The notes: generated by a model from the letters alone, not told the origin. A stretch of DNA of 64,000 bases from Paenibacillus tepidiphilus (GCF_008635795.1 NZ_VWRQ01000014.1:62001-126000); one strand, 5' to 3'. Positions 54,592 to 64,000 are shown, counted from the first letter of the stretch. Numbers and translations are program-made.

Positions 54592-56208
54592 ATGCGCAAA
54601 GGATTTTCAGGGGTAGTCATGTTAGTATTATTGGCGGTAATGATCAGCGCTTGCTCCGGCAACAACAACGCGGGCGCACCGAATACAAGCGAAACTCCGG
54701 CGGAATCGCAGCAGCCTGCTGCCAGCGAAGGGCCGAAGGACGGAGGGAATCTGATCATCGGCGTTGCCAGTGATCCGGTAGTCCTGAATCCGAACTATGC
54801 CGGCGACCGCGTCAGCCTGACCATTGACCAGGCGCTGTACGCGCCGCTGTTCCAGGTGAATAACGGAGAGAAGACATACTATCTGGCGGAAAGCCTGACT
54901 CCTTCCGAGGATAATCTGACTTATACATTGAGGCTGAAGGACGGACTGACCTGGCATGACGGCGAGAAGCTGACGGCTGACGACGTGGTGTTCACCATCG
55001 ACAGCATCCTCGACGAGAAGCAAAACAGCTTCCTGAGAGCAAACTTCCTGATCGGCGACAAGGCCATCACAGCGACCAAGGTTGACGATCTGACGGTGGA
55101 ATTCAAGCTGCCGCAGGTTGCGCCGGCGTTTGAAGCCACACTGGTTCAGGTATTCCCGATTCCAAAGCATGTCTTTGAGAACGAAGCCGACATTGAGAAA
55201 AGCACCAAGAACGCCGCGCCTGTAGGCTCCGGTCCGTTCAAGTTCAAAGAGTACAAAGCAGGCGAGTATGTGACGCTGGAACGCTTTGACAACTACTTCG
55301 GCGGCAAGCCGCATCTGGATTCCGTCACTTACCGGATTGCCAAGGATACCAATGCAGCGAACCTCGCCCTGCAGAACGGCGAAATCAACGTGCAGTACCT
55401 TGATCCGAAGGATGTAGCTACTATTGAAGCAACGAACAATTTTGAAATTCTGCCGTACAGCGAAGGCCGTCTGTCTTACCTGATGTTTAATGCAGGCAGC
55501 GACACCGGTGCCCTCGCCAAGAAGGAAGTCCGTCAAGCGCTGTCCCTGGCGCTGAGCCGCGACGAGATCATCCAGACGGCGTACACTTCGACCGAATATG
55601 CCGATCCGGCCAAGTCCTTCCTGACTCCGGACGCGCTGTATCATACGAATGATGTTACCAGCTTCGACAATGATCCGGCCAAAGCCAAGGAAATGCTGGC
55701 GGCCGCAGGCGAAAGCAACCTGAAGCTGAGATTTATCGTGCAGAGCGGCAACAAAGCACAGGAAGCCATTTCCCTGTATGTTCAGCAGAAGCTGAAGGAA
55801 ATCGGTGTGGAAGTCGAGCTGCAGAGCATGGATTCCTCCGCATGGGTGCAGAAGTTCATTGACCTGAACGCAACTGACTATGAACTGGCACTGACCGGTT
55901 ACATCATGGGCTATGACCCGGATGCCTACCGCATCCTGTTCACAACCGGCGCTTCCTCCAACTACACACGTTATGCGAACAGCGAAGTGGATCAGCTGCT
56001 GAATGACGGTGCAGGTGAAGCCGATCCGGCCAAGCGTGGCGAAATTTACACCAAAGCCCAGCAGATCATTGCCGAGGATGCACCGATCTACCCGATTGCC
56101 TACACCAAGACAGTCGTAGCGGTATCCAATCAATACGGCGGTATCGAAGAGGCGGTATTGAAGCCGGTCGTTATTTTTGAAGACCTGTCCAAGCTCTACC
56201 TGAAATAA
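54592..56208 (+). CDS. oppA: Oligopeptide/dipeptide ABC transporter binding lipoprotein (family 5)
   Basis: A 538-residue lipoprotein. The lipobox ISAC (Cys21) is followed by a Glu/Ala/Pro-rich tether. The body has the family 5 pattern GNLIIGVASDPVVLNPNYAGDR, LTYTLRLKDGLTWHDGEKLTADDVVFTI and KEVRQALSLALSRDEI. It captures peptides (or possibly nickel or other ligands of the family) for the permeases downstream. ATG 54592 has AAAGGAGA upstream. A hairpin after the gene should make this protein more abundant than the others. Specificity is not readable. Confidence 0.9.
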   Translation: MRKGFSGVVMLVLLAVMISACSGNNNAGAPNTSETPAESQQPAASEGPKDGGNLIIGVASDPVVLNPNYAGDRVSLTIDQALYAPLFQVNNGEKTYYLAESLTPSEDNLTYTLRLKDGLTWHDGEKLTADDVVFTIDSILDEKQNSFLRANFLIGDKAITATKVDDLTVEFKLPQVAPAFEATLVQVFPIPKHVFENEADIEKSTKNAAPVGSGPFKFKEYKAGEYVTLERFDNYFGGKPHLDSVTYRIAKDTNAANLALQNGEINVQYLDPKDVATIEATNNFEILPYSEGRLSYLMFNAGSDTGALAKKEVRQALSLALSRDEIIQTAYTSTEYADPAKSFLTPDALYHTNDVTSFDNDPAKAKEMLAAAGESNLKLRFIVQSGNKAQEAISLYVQQKLKEIGVEVELQSMDSSAWVQKFIDLNATDYELALTGYIMGYDPDAYRILFTTGASSNYTRYANSEVDQLLNDGAGEADPAKRGEIYTKAQQIIAEDAPIYPIAYTKTVVAVSNQYGGIEEAVLKPVVIFEDLSKLYLK

Positions 56209-56235
56209 CCGTTAAACCAAATAAGCACGGCAAGG

Positions 56236-56262
56236 ATAAGCTGGCGGGTCCAGCTTATTTTT
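56236..56262 (+). terminator. Intercistronic attenuator between binding protein and permease genes
   Basis: ATAAGCTGG and CCAGCTTAT form a 9-bp stem with a 5-base loop, followed by TTTT. It lies 30 bases before the permease start and should allow partial read-through. Confidence 0.75.
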
Positions 56263-56292
56263 GCCTGATCAAGAAGCTGGGAGAATTCGCGT

Positions 56293-57243
56293 ATGAGACA
56301 ACTCATCGTTCGGAGATTACTGCAGACGGTGCCGATGCTGTTCTTCGTATCGGTCGTCTGCTTTGCCATGATTAAGCTGGCTCCGGGAGATCCGGTGCTT
56401 TCTTTCGTGACGCCCAATATGCATGCCGACGATATCGAACGCATCCGCCATAACCTGGGCCTCGACAAGCCGGCCTATGTGCAGTACTTCCTGTGGCTAA
56501 AGGAGATTCTGCAAGGCGATTTCGGCTATTCCCTGGTCAACCACCAGCCGGTGCTGGACCAGATCCTGGACCGCCTGCCGGCCACTGCCGGACTGATGGG
56601 GAGCGCGATTGCGCTCGCCGTATTGCTGGCGATTCCGCTCGGGCTGATTGCCGGTGCGAACCGCAACCGCTGGGCGGATAAATTAATTAACCTGGTCGCT
56701 TACATCGGGATATCGGTTCCGCTGTTCTGGCTGGCTATTCTGCTGATGTACCTGTTCGCGATCAAGCTGCATCTGCTGCCGAGCATGGGCATGCGCACCA
56801 TCGGCGTAGAGTCGGCCTGGGATGTCGTGAAGCATGGAATTCTGCCCTGCACGGTGCTGGCGTTCGGCTTTCTGGCGAGCTATGTGCGGTATATCCGTTC
56901 CAGCACCATCGGCCAGCTGAAGGAGGAGTATGTGCAGATTCAGTACGCCTTCGGCTCCAGGAAATCGACGATTCTGTTCCGCCATGTCCTGAAGCATGTG
57001 CTGCTGCCGGTGATCACGCTGCTCGGCATGTCCATGGGCGACCTGGTGGCAGGTGCAATTGTGACGGAGACCGTCTTCTCCTGGCCCGGGATCGGGTCGC
57101 TCGGGATGACGGCCGTCAAAGGCATGGACTATCCGCTTATTATGGGCATCACGCTGTTCTCTTCGCTGATGCTGATACTGGGCAATCTGATTGCGGATAT
57201 ACTCTACAGCTTTGTAGACCCGCGGATTAAACTGAAGGGGTGA
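56293..57243 (+). CDS. oppB: Oligopeptide ABC transporter permease (OppB/DppB type)
   Basis: A 316-residue membrane permease beginning MRQLIVRRLLQTVPMLFFVSVVCFAMI. The N-terminal periplasmic-type loop FVTPNMHADDIERIRHNLGLDKPAYVQY is characteristic of OppB. The coupling motif EEYVQIQYAFGSRKSTILFRHVLKHVLLPVI and the C-terminal DPRIKLKG are present. It is paired with the OppC-like protein that starts five bases later. GGGAG lies nine bases before the ATG. Confidence 0.92.
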   Translation: MRQLIVRRLLQTVPMLFFVSVVCFAMIKLAPGDPVLSFVTPNMHADDIERIRHNLGLDKPAYVQYFLWLKEILQGDFGYSLVNHQPVLDQILDRLPATAGLMGSAIALAVLLAIPLGLIAGANRNRWADKLINLVAYIGISVPLFWLAILLMYLFAIKLHLLPSMGMRTIGVESAWDVVKHGILPCTVLAFGFLASYVRYIRSSTIGQLKEEYVQIQYAFGSRKSTILFRHVLKHVLLPVITLLGMSMGDLVAGAIVTETVFSWPGIGSLGMTAVKGMDYPLIMGITLFSSLMLILGNLIADILYSFVDPRIKLKG

Positions 57244-57247
57244 ACTC

Positions 57248-58093
57248 ATGAATCGCAGTAAATGGATAAATGTACGGAACGAGCTGTTTACAAGCGGCAT
57301 GGGTATTGCCGCAGTGGTACTTCTCGCCGTGTTTACACTGGGGGCTGTATTCGCCTTTCTGACCGGGCGCGACCCGAATGTGATGGACGCCATGGCCCGG
57401 CTGACGCCGCCGGGTGCTGAACACTGGTTCGGCACCGACGATTATGGCCGGGATTATCTGTCCCGGGCGCTGTACGGCGGCCGCGTCTCGCTGCTGGTCG
57501 GCTTCGCCGCCATGGTGATTGCCACCGGCATCGGAGTGCTGATCGGCGTGATCAGCGGTTATTTCGGCGGCTGGATCGACAGCCTGCTGATGCGGATGAT
57601 CGATGTAATTACCTCTATTCCGTCATTTCTGATCCTGCTGCTGCTCAGCGTGTTCCTGAAGCCGAGCGTCGGCAATATCATTCTGATTATCGCCCTCCTG
57701 ATGTGGATGAACATCGCCCGGATCATCCGGGCGGAGACGCTCACCCTGAAGGAGCGCGAATACGTACTGTACGCCAAGGCCTCGGGACAGAGTGCCCGCG
57801 GCATCATCTGGCGGCATATTCTGCCCGGCCTGGTGCCGGTCATCATCGTCGGGGCCACCAACAATATCGCCTCGGCGATCATGATGGAATCGTCGCTGAG
57901 CTTTCTCGGCTTCGGGGTACAGCCGCCGAACGCCACCTGGGGCAGCATGCTCAACAGCGCCCAGGGCTACATCGCCCAGGCGCCGTATCTGGCGCTCTTC
58001 CCGGGTCTGCTCATTCTGCTGACCGTGCTGAGCTTCAATGTGCTGGGTGATATTTTGCGGGTCGGCTTTGAACCGAAGCTGAACCGGAGATAG
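57248..58093 (+). CDS. oppC: Oligopeptide ABC transporter permease (OppC/DppC type)
   Basis: A 281-residue permease partner. It has an OppC N-terminal helix and HWFGTDDYGRDYLSRALYGGRVSLLVG. The coupling motif REYVLYAKASGQSARGIIWRHILPGLVPVII and SSLSFLGFGVQPPNATWGSML complete the family pattern, and it ends with a conserved LGDILR...FEPKLNRR. Translation is coupled to the preceding permease, with GGGGTG between the genes. Confidence 0.92.
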   Translation: MNRSKWINVRNELFTSGMGIAAVVLLAVFTLGAVFAFLTGRDPNVMDAMARLTPPGAEHWFGTDDYGRDYLSRALYGGRVSLLVGFAAMVIATGIGVLIGVISGYFGGWIDSLLMRMIDVITSIPSFLILLLLSVFLKPSVGNIILIIALLMWMNIARIIRAETLTLKEREYVLYAKASGQSARGIIWRHILPGLVPVIIVGATNNIASAIMMESSLSFLGFGVQPPNATWGSMLNSAQGYIAQAPYLALFPGLLILLTVLSFNVLGDILRVGFEPKLNRR

Positions 58094-58104
58094 GAGTGGA
58101 CATC

Positions 58105-59114
58105 ATGACACAGCGGCTACTGACCGTTCAGGATTTAAAGGTTTCATTCGCTGCCCGCGAAGGCGAGAACCAGGCGGTTCGCGGGGTCAGCTTTCATATC
58201 GATGCCGGAGAGACGCTGGGCATTGTCGGCGAATCGGGCAGCGGCAAGAGCGTTACGGCCAAAGCGATTATGTCGCTGATTGCACCGCCGGGCCGCATTA
58301 CCTCCGGAGAGATCCGGTTCAATGGCCAGAGCCTGAACGGGCTCTCCGAGAGGGAATGGCGGAAGCTGCGCGGCAACCGGATCGCGATGGTCTTCCAGGA
58401 CCCGATGACCTCGCTGAATCCGGTCAAGACCATCGGCCAGCAGCTGACGGAGGTCATCCGCAGGCACCGCGGACTCAAGAAGGACGCGGCCTATGCCGAG
58501 GCCGCAGAGCTGCTGCGCCAGGTGGGTATCCGCGACGCGGAGCAGCGGCTGAAGCAATATCCGCATGAATTCAGCGGCGGGATGCGCCAGCGGGTCATGA
58601 TCGCCATGGCGCTGTCCTGCAAGCCGGAGCTGCTGATCGCCGACGAGCCGACGACGGCGCTCGATGCGACAATTCAGGCCCAGATCCTCGACCTGTTCAA
58701 GGAGCTGAAGGGAAACACGCAGACGGCCGTGGCGCTGATTACACATGATCTCGGCGTGGTTGCCCAGGTCTGCACCCGGGTCGTCGTGATGTACGGCGGG
58801 CTGATCATGGAGGAAGGCACGGTAGAGGATATCTTCTACCGCCCGCAGCATCCGTACACCACCGGGCTGCTGCGCTCGCTGCCGAAGCGCGGCGGCGGCT
58901 CGCGTGAGCGGCTCGTGCCGATTGAAGGCACGCCGCCCGATCTGCTGAATCCGCCGCCGGGCTGCCCGTTCATGGAGCGCTGCCCGCAGGCGCATGCCCG
59001 CTGCGCCTCGCTGCCTCCGGTAACCGAGCTTGCGCCGGGCCACCGTACGATGTGCTGGCTGGCCGTAGAGCAGCCGGAGACGGCTGCGGCCGCCAGTGAA
59101 GGGAGTGACGCGAA

Positions 59115-59118
<4 letters not shown>
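58105..59118 (+). CDS. oppD: Oligopeptide ABC transporter ATPase (OppD/DppD type)
   Basis: A 337-residue ATPase. Walker A is GESGSGKS, the Q-loop region is [13 protein letters not shown], the signature is [13 protein letters not shown], and Walker B is [12 protein letters not shown]. The C-terminal oligo-HPY region has [17 protein letters not shown], the cysteine motif of this family. ATG 58105 has AGGAG eight bases upstream, while the ATG nine bases earlier is too close to it. It works as a heterodimer with OppF. Confidence 0.93.
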
Positions 59119-60035
<917 letters not shown>

Positions 60036-60094
60036 ATCCGGAATTATGCTACAATCGGAATAATGATCATTACGGGTAGAGGAGGCTAGAAATC

Positions 60095-60526
60095 ATGACG
60101 GAAGCAGTAGAGAAGGTAAAGCTCTCGCAGTGGGATGCACTGCTCCTGGAATCCCTCCGGGGACTGGGGTGGACAGACGAAGCATTGCTGAACATTGCGG
60201 CAGCCGGGGAGCTACCGGCGGACGACAGCGATTTTCACTTTGATTACAGCCAGCTTGCAGTCTTGGCAGCAGAACAGCCGGCAATCTACCGGCAGGCTGT
60301 AACGCAGGGTTATCAGATCAAATACAATACGATCGGTGGTATCCGCAGCTGGATCGTTGTCACCTTCGGCAGGGAACCGCAGGTGGAGCGGGCAGAAGGC
60401 AAGGAAGCGGTGGAAATTGCCCTGACGGAAGCTGAGCAGCAGCGTCTTCAGGCGGTGCTGTCCATCGGCTGGCGGATGGTTCCCGCAGCAGGCGGCGTCA
60501 GCCGCATCGAGCCGGTTCAAAGGTAA
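60095..60526 (+). CDS. Unknown protein
   Basis: A 143-residue acidic soluble protein (MTEAVEKVKLSQWDALLLESLRGLGW...) with no recognised domain. The ATG has AGAGGAGG about ten bases upstream. It stands alone between the peptide transporter and a small ORF, on the same strand. The composition (Glu, Ala, Leu) suggests a helical fold. It is followed by an intrinsic terminator. Confidence 0.7.
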   Translation: MTEAVEKVKLSQWDALLLESLRGLGWTDEALLNIAAAGELPADDSDFHFDYSQLAVLAAEQPAIYRQAVTQGYQIKYNTIGGIRSWIVVTFGREPQVERAEGKEAVEIALTEAEQQRLQAVLSIGWRMVPAAGGVSRIEPVQR

Positions 60527-60569
60527 CAAGAGGATCTGAGGGAGCCCCGCATAATAACTGTTCGACATC

Positions 60570-60605
60570 AAGATTGTATCCGGCTTGCGGGATACAATCT
60601 TTTTT
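60570..60605 (+). terminator. Intrinsic terminator
   Basis: AAGATTGTATCC and GGATACAATCTT form a 12-bp perfect stem with an 8-base loop, followed by TTTTT. It closes the transcript of the preceding unknown gene. Confidence 0.92.
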
Positions 60606-60644
60606 ATCTTACTTAATGCTGATCCTAAAGAAGGAGGGAGAGTT

Positions 60645-60737
60645 ATGTACAAATGGAAACGCGGAGGTTATGAACCGGCTCCCCGACGGCTGTCTTTTCC
60701 CGCGCAATATGGCCGGAAACCACCGGGACAATTGTGA
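60645..60737 (+). CDS. Candidate 30-residue basic small protein
   Basis: ATG 60645 has a perfect AAGGAGG seven bases upstream, and a 30-codon frame follows (MYKWKRGGYEPAPRR then LSFPAQYGRKPPGQL). It contains six Arg/Lys and several Pro. It starts 40 bases after a terminator, so it would need its own promoter, which I could not identify. An overlapping frame (to 60777) has no better signals. The excellent ribosome binding site is the only strong evidence. Confidence 0.4.
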   Translation: MYKWKRGGYEPAPRRLSFPAQYGRKPPGQL

Positions 60738-60795
60738 GATACTGAAGCAGGAGCTTGGGGAGATTGTCAAAGACTAATGCGCACTGCGTTGCTCA

Positions 60796-61634
60796 TTACA
60801 GGTTCAGATAGTTCTTCCGTGACTGGAGAACGCCCTCCAGGCCGGTAGGATCATCACCCACCTTATGGGCTGCGAGACGTTCGGCCTGCTCGGACGTGCG
60901 GAGCCGCAGCGGCTTGGTTTCCATATTCACCAGATTCCAGACCGTCTCCGCGACGGAAGCAGGCTTTGGGGTTCAGTAATGCGCTGCAGGAAGGCTGCCA
61001 TAAAGGCATCCGCCACCGGCTTGTATTCATCCTCCAGAATGCCCCCGGTAGCTGCGAGATGGTCGAGTACCTTATTGTTGAATTCGGAAGCAGTGGCTCC
61101 GGGCTCCAGCAGAGTTACATCGATATTGAACAGCGGCTTGTAATAGGTAGCGAGGCTCTCCAAGAGGCCCTCCAACGCGAATTTGCTGGCACAATAGATT
61201 TCCAGCAGCGGTTGTCCGACCAGCCCGGCTACGCTGGAGGTGGCGATGATATGACCGTTTCCGTTATTGCGCAGCAGCGGCAGCATGGCCCGGATCATAT
61301 GCATCACGCCGTACACATTGGTCTGAAAGACGCGCTCGATCTCCGCAAAAGGCACCTGTCCCAGCCCCCGGACATAGCCGAAGCCTGCATTGCAGAACAG
61401 CACATCCAAAGCGCCGTGCTCTGCGGCTATCCGGTCGGCTACAGACTGTACAGCTTCCTGATCGGTAACATCGAGCTCTACCCAATGGAGCCGGCTCTCA
61501 TCCTCGTATGTTGTTCGATCACGTTCAAGATGCCTTGTTCCTGCATAGACAGTCCAGCCCTCCCGGGCAAATTTATGCGCTGCAGCCAGGCCAATACCCG
61601 ATGATGCCCCGGTAATGCAGATGATTTTGTCCAT
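60796..61634 (-). pseudogene. SDR-family oxidoreductase with a C-terminal frameshift
   Basis: The protein begins MDKIICITGASSGIGLAAAHKFA with the NAD(P) motif TGASSGIG and has NAG (CNAGFGYVRG), Ser in TSSVAGLVG and the catalytic YCASK. The frame as read stops at 60927 after 235 residues with an atypical tail (LLPSRRRSGIW). Adding one base to the GGGG run at 60968-60971 restores a family-like tail that starts ASVAETVWNLVNMETKPLRL and ends at a TAA at 60796, giving 279 residues, a usual SDR length. The core catalytic residues lie before the break. It may be a true frameshift or a sequencing error in a homopolymer. Confidence 0.75.
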
Positions 61635-61840
61635 TATGATGGAAACCCCCAGTGGCGAAATGAAATTACTTTAATTTTAAACTATTTTTACGCATATTAC
61701 AGCTTCCATCTGTGCTAAATCTGAGTATGGCGGAAAAAATTTCATTTTCATGGCATAATGACTGTTTCGGTTGCTATAAATGATTTCGTTACGGTAGACT
61801 ATAAAGGTAACCGTTAATTGCAAGCGATTGGAGAGGAACA

Positions 61841-62851
61841 ATGGAAGTATTCAAGCGTTTTTACACAAGTTTGACGGCCCGGCGCTTTCTGATATTGGCG
61901 CTGGTAGGGCTGCTGCTTTACGGTATCCGCGATATGCTTAATCTGGTGCTGCTGACATTTCTGATCGCCTATGTCATGAACAGCGTGCAGGTACTGGTAA
62001 CGAAGCGGATCGGTAAATTTGTAAGGGTTAACAGCAAGGTGATCATCATTGTTTTGTACCTCGCTTTAATTGCCGTCATCGTCATGTCACTGGTGAAATA
62101 TCTGCCGAGAATATTTACGCAAGTCCAGCAGCTCACCGCCTTCTTGACCAATCTTACCCGCGAAGATATCCCCCAGAACGAGATCGCACTATACGTGTAC
62201 GATACGCTCAAGGATTTGAATTACGAGGATTACCTTCAGGGCGGAATCAATTACATCTTCAAGATCAGCAATTGGGGCACCACGTTTGTCCTGTCCACCA
62301 TTTTAAGCCTAGTGTTTATCCTGGAAAAAACCCGTATCGTCGCCTTCACCTCCCGGATGCGCAACAGCAAAATTTCGTGGTTCTACGTCGAGCTGGAATA
62401 TTTCGGCCGCAAATTCGTATCCTCCTTCGGCAAGGTAATCGAAGCGCAGATTCTGATCGCATTGTTCAACACCTTCTTTACGGTGATCGGACTGTGGATC
62501 TTCAACTTCCCGTATCTGTTCGCTCTTTCTGTAATGATCTTCTTGCTTAGTCTGATACCGGTAGCCGGCTTCGTCGTCTCGCTGGTCCCGCTCTGCATTA
62601 TCGGCTACAACATCGGCGGGCTGGAAATGACGATTTATGTGCTGGCTATGATTCTGGTGCTGCATTTCGTCGAGGGCTACTTCCTCAATCCGAAGCTGAT
62701 GTCGTCCAAAATGAACATGCCGATGTTCTACACCTTGATCGTGCTGCTGTTCGCAGAGCATTATATCGGTGTTTGGGGCCTTATTCTCGGCATTCCGATC
62801 TTTGCTTTCTTTCTCGATATATTGGAGGTACGTGAGGAGCCGGGGCCATAA
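61841..62851 (+). CDS. AI-2E family transporter-like membrane protein
   Basis: A 336-residue membrane protein of the PerM/AI-2E family. Hydrophobic segments occur near residues 15-45, 65-85, 145-165, 205-260 and 270-325. The conserved block near the end includes IYVLAMILVLHFVEGYFLNPKLMSSKMNMP. Members export small molecules or protons, and the AI-2 label comes from one E. coli protein. The ATG has GAGAGG about nine bases upstream. It is monocistronic, with a terminator after it. Confidence 0.9.
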   Translation: MEVFKRFYTSLTARRFLILALVGLLLYGIRDMLNLVLLTFLIAYVMNSVQVLVTKRIGKFVRVNSKVIIIVLYLALIAVIVMSLVKYLPRIFTQVQQLTAFLTNLTREDIPQNEIALYVYDTLKDLNYEDYLQGGINYIFKISNWGTTFVLSTILSLVFILEKTRIVAFTSRMRNSKISWFYVELEYFGRKFVSSFGKVIEAQILIALFNTFFTVIGLWIFNFPYLFALSVMIFLLSLIPVAGFVVSLVPLCIIGYNIGGLEMTIYVLAMILVLHFVEGYFLNPKLMSSKMNMPMFYTLIVLLFAEHYIGVWGLILGIPIFAFFLDILEVREEPGP

Positions 62852-62867
62852 CCCGGCTTTTTTTATT
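62836..62867 (+). terminator. Intrinsic terminator after the AI-2E family gene
   Basis: GCCGGG and CCCGGC form a stem around a 7-base loop overlapping the stop codon, followed by seven T. Confidence 0.85.
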
Positions 62868-62923
62868 TCCATGGTTTTACGGCGGCCCTGCAATTATCGC
62901 GCTTGTTTTTAGCAAAAAAAGAA

Positions 62924-62952
62924 TTGACAGTCCTCCGCAACGATTGTAGTAT
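62924..62952 (+). promoter_or_regulatory. Sigma-A promoter of the binding-protein gene
   Basis: TTGACA (62924-62929) and TAGTAT (62947-62952) are separated by exactly 17 bases. Transcription would start near 62959, giving a 170-base leader. Confidence 0.8.
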
Positions 62953-62958
62953 TAGTTC

Positions 62959-63128
62959 AATCCACAAAATGACTATTAAATCATTTTGTTTGGCTTTAAA
63001 ACCAACTTATTCAATAGTAATAATAAGTTTAGTCTCGACCAGACAGCTGGAGAGCCTGCATTTTTCCGTCAACGGGAGAAGTGGGTCTTCGGCTGTTTTT
63101 TATTCGAGAGTAAAGGGGAGACATGAGC
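62959..63128 (+). ncRNA. Structured 5' leader with terminator (candidate cis-regulatory RNA)
   Basis: The leader holds three structures. First, ACAAAATGA/TCATTTTGT (62964-62989) is a 9-bp perfect stem. Second, AACTTATT/AATAAGTT (63004-63029) is an 8-bp perfect stem. Third is a long terminator at 63043-63101. In it ACAGCTGGAGAGCC pairs with GGGTCTTCGGCTGT (G-U pairs and one mismatch), then TTTTTCCG with CGGGAGAA around a TCAA loop, and six T follow. The start codon comes 27 bases later. A terminator before its own gene implies attenuation. It matched no riboswitch class that I know. Confidence 0.6.
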
Positions 63129-64000
63129 ATGACTAAGAAAAAAGGGTTCTGGATCATCGGTGTTGCGGTGGCCGCCGTACTGCTGATTGGAGGAGTTTGG
63201 GTCTGGCAGGCACAGGATGGAGCAGCAGAATCGGCGGGAGGCGGTGAGCCGGTAACGGTCAATCTGGCGATCAACAGCGGGCTCAGCACGTTCAGTATTC
63301 TTAAGGAGCAGGGCAAGCTGGACGGTCTGCTGGCAGAGGTCAATGCCAAGGCTTCGTGGAGCGAGGTCGCCGGCGGACCGGCACTGCTGGAGTCCATTGC
63401 AGCGAAGCGGGCTGACATCTCCTTTCTGGGCGACGGAGCTGCGCTGCAAGGCCAGGCGGCGGGGCTGCCTTTTGTGAACATCGGCGTGCTCAGCGAAGGC
63501 GCCAAGCTGAACTCGCTTCTCGTGAGACCGGATAGCGGCATTAAGGATGTAAGCGACCTGAAGGGCAAGAAGATTGCACTGCCCAAGGGAACAACCAGCC
63601 ATGTGTATTTCGTGAAGCTGCTTGGGCAGTACGGCCTCACGGAGTCCGATGTCAGCATTATTAATCTGCAGCATGCCGAAGCGGCCTCTGCTCTTCAGAG
63701 CGGGCAGGTAGATGCCCTCTCCATCATTGATCCTTATAAGACACAGCTCTTGGGGCAGAAGCAGGCTGTAATGCTCACCCCGAAGGAGGCCGTCAAAGCG
63801 CCGATTGCGCTGGTGGTGCGCAGCGGATTTCTGAAGGAGCATCCCGAAATTGTGAAGACCGTGCTGGAAGCCATCGGGGATACCGTCGAATGGCAGAATG
63901 CCAACCCGGAGGAAGCGGCGGAGCTGTTCGCGGGTCTCAAAAGCCTGGACGTCGGCTTGATTAAGGCCATCAACGCCAATCTGCAGCTGACCTTCTCCCC
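63129..64000 (+). CDS. NitT/TauT (sulfonate/nitrate-type) substrate-binding protein, partial
   Basis: An open frame runs from ATG 63129 past the right edge without a stop. An N-terminal hydrophobic segment (KKKGFWIIGVAVAAVLLIGGVWV) is followed by a binding-protein body typical of the SsuA/NrtA/TauA family: VNLAINSGLSTFSILKEQGKLDGLL, GPALLESIAAKRADISFLGDGAAL, DLKGKKIALPKGTTSHVYF, SGQVDALSIIDPYKTQLL. It appears anchored rather than lipidated, since no lipobox Cys is present. ATG 63129 has GGGGAG eight bases upstream and is preferred over ATG 63123. The substrate may be a sulfonate or another anion. A regulated leader precedes it. Confidence 0.88.
   Translation, partial: MTKKKGFWIIGVAVAAVLLIGGVWVWQAQDGAAESAGGGEPVTVNLAINSGLSTFSILKEQGKLDGLLAEVNAKASWSEVAGGPALLESIAAKRADISFLGDGAALQGQAAGLPFVNIGVLSEGAKLNSLLVRPDSGIKDVSDLKGKKIALPKGTTSHVYFVKLLGQYGLTESDVSIINLQHAEAASALQSGQVDALSIIDPYKTQLLGQKQAVMLTPKEAVKAPIALVVRSGFLKEHPEIVKTVLEAIGDTVEWQNANPEEAAELFAGLKSLDVGLIKAINANLQLTFS

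Noticed and set aside
62959-63128. Known riboswitch in the leader (SAM, TPP, guanidine-I, purine, T-box)
   Set aside because: No signature sequence of these classes was found. Only the structural pattern supports regulation.
63029-63979. Minus-strand ORFs at the right edge
   Set aside because: They are antisense to a clear NitT/TauT-type binding protein whose frame is open to the window end.

Overview
The window looks like a chromosomal segment of a Paenibacillus-type Bacillales bacterium. This is inferred from AAGGAGG-type ribosome binding sites, many GTG/TTG starts, a CtsR-type heat-shock operator, a cre-type catabolite site, LplB/YtcP sugar transporters with a DUF3502-like lipoprotein, a BclA-like collagen protein, a full set of plant-polysaccharide enzymes, and GC-rich genes separated by AT-rich spacers. 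No rRNA, tRNA, CRISPR array, insertion sequence or prophage was recognised.

Layout. 1-7.5 kb: an unknown partial gene, an unknown membrane-anchored protein, a GH94 disaccharide phosphorylase divergent from a secreted PL1 pectate lyase with a cre site, and a Doc toxin/AbrB-type antitoxin pair. 7.6-13.1 kb: a phosphonate/phosphite-type ABC transporter (phnD-C-E-E) divergent from a 5'-nucleotidase-like phosphoesterase. 13.1-17.3 kb: a HipA-like kinase split over two overlapping frames, then a CE2-type esterase whose 3' end is missing and which runs directly into a collagen-like gene lacking its own 5' end. 17.6-30.2 kb: a polysaccharide-utilisation locus (two permeases, a binding lipoprotein, a large secreted GH39-like enzyme, then GH3, GH105 and an unrecognised alpha-toroid-like enzyme in a tight operon). 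30-38 kb: HflX, an unknown protein, and a SWIM/SNF2 helicase operon. 37.9-44.4 kb: the adaptive alkylation-repair operon adaA-ogt-alkA, a VOC protein with a divergent WYL regulator, an unknown protein, and a MocR-type regulator divergent from a GNAT acetyltransferase. 44.4-51.7 kb: hsp20 with CtsR boxes, clpB, and a response regulator-ABC-permease-histidine kinase operon. 51.8-64 kb: a two-domain glycosyltransferase, a small protein plus cyclophilin, a five-gene oligopeptide transporter, an SDR oxidoreductase with a frameshift, an AI-2E family membrane protein, and the start of a sulfonate/nitrate-type binding protein behind a long attenuator-like leader.

How it fits together. The extracellular pectate lyase and GH39-like enzyme would release oligosaccharides, the LplB/YtcP transporter would import them, and cytoplasmic GH105, GH3 and GH94 would finish degradation. 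The GH105 and pectate lyase point to uronic-acid polymers. The most notable observations are the esterase/collagen junction, the MocR regulator in which the PLP-binding lysine is a glutamine, the attenuated leader at the right-hand end, the split HipA kinase, and a 41-bp tandem repeat carrying AACCGGTT palindromes.
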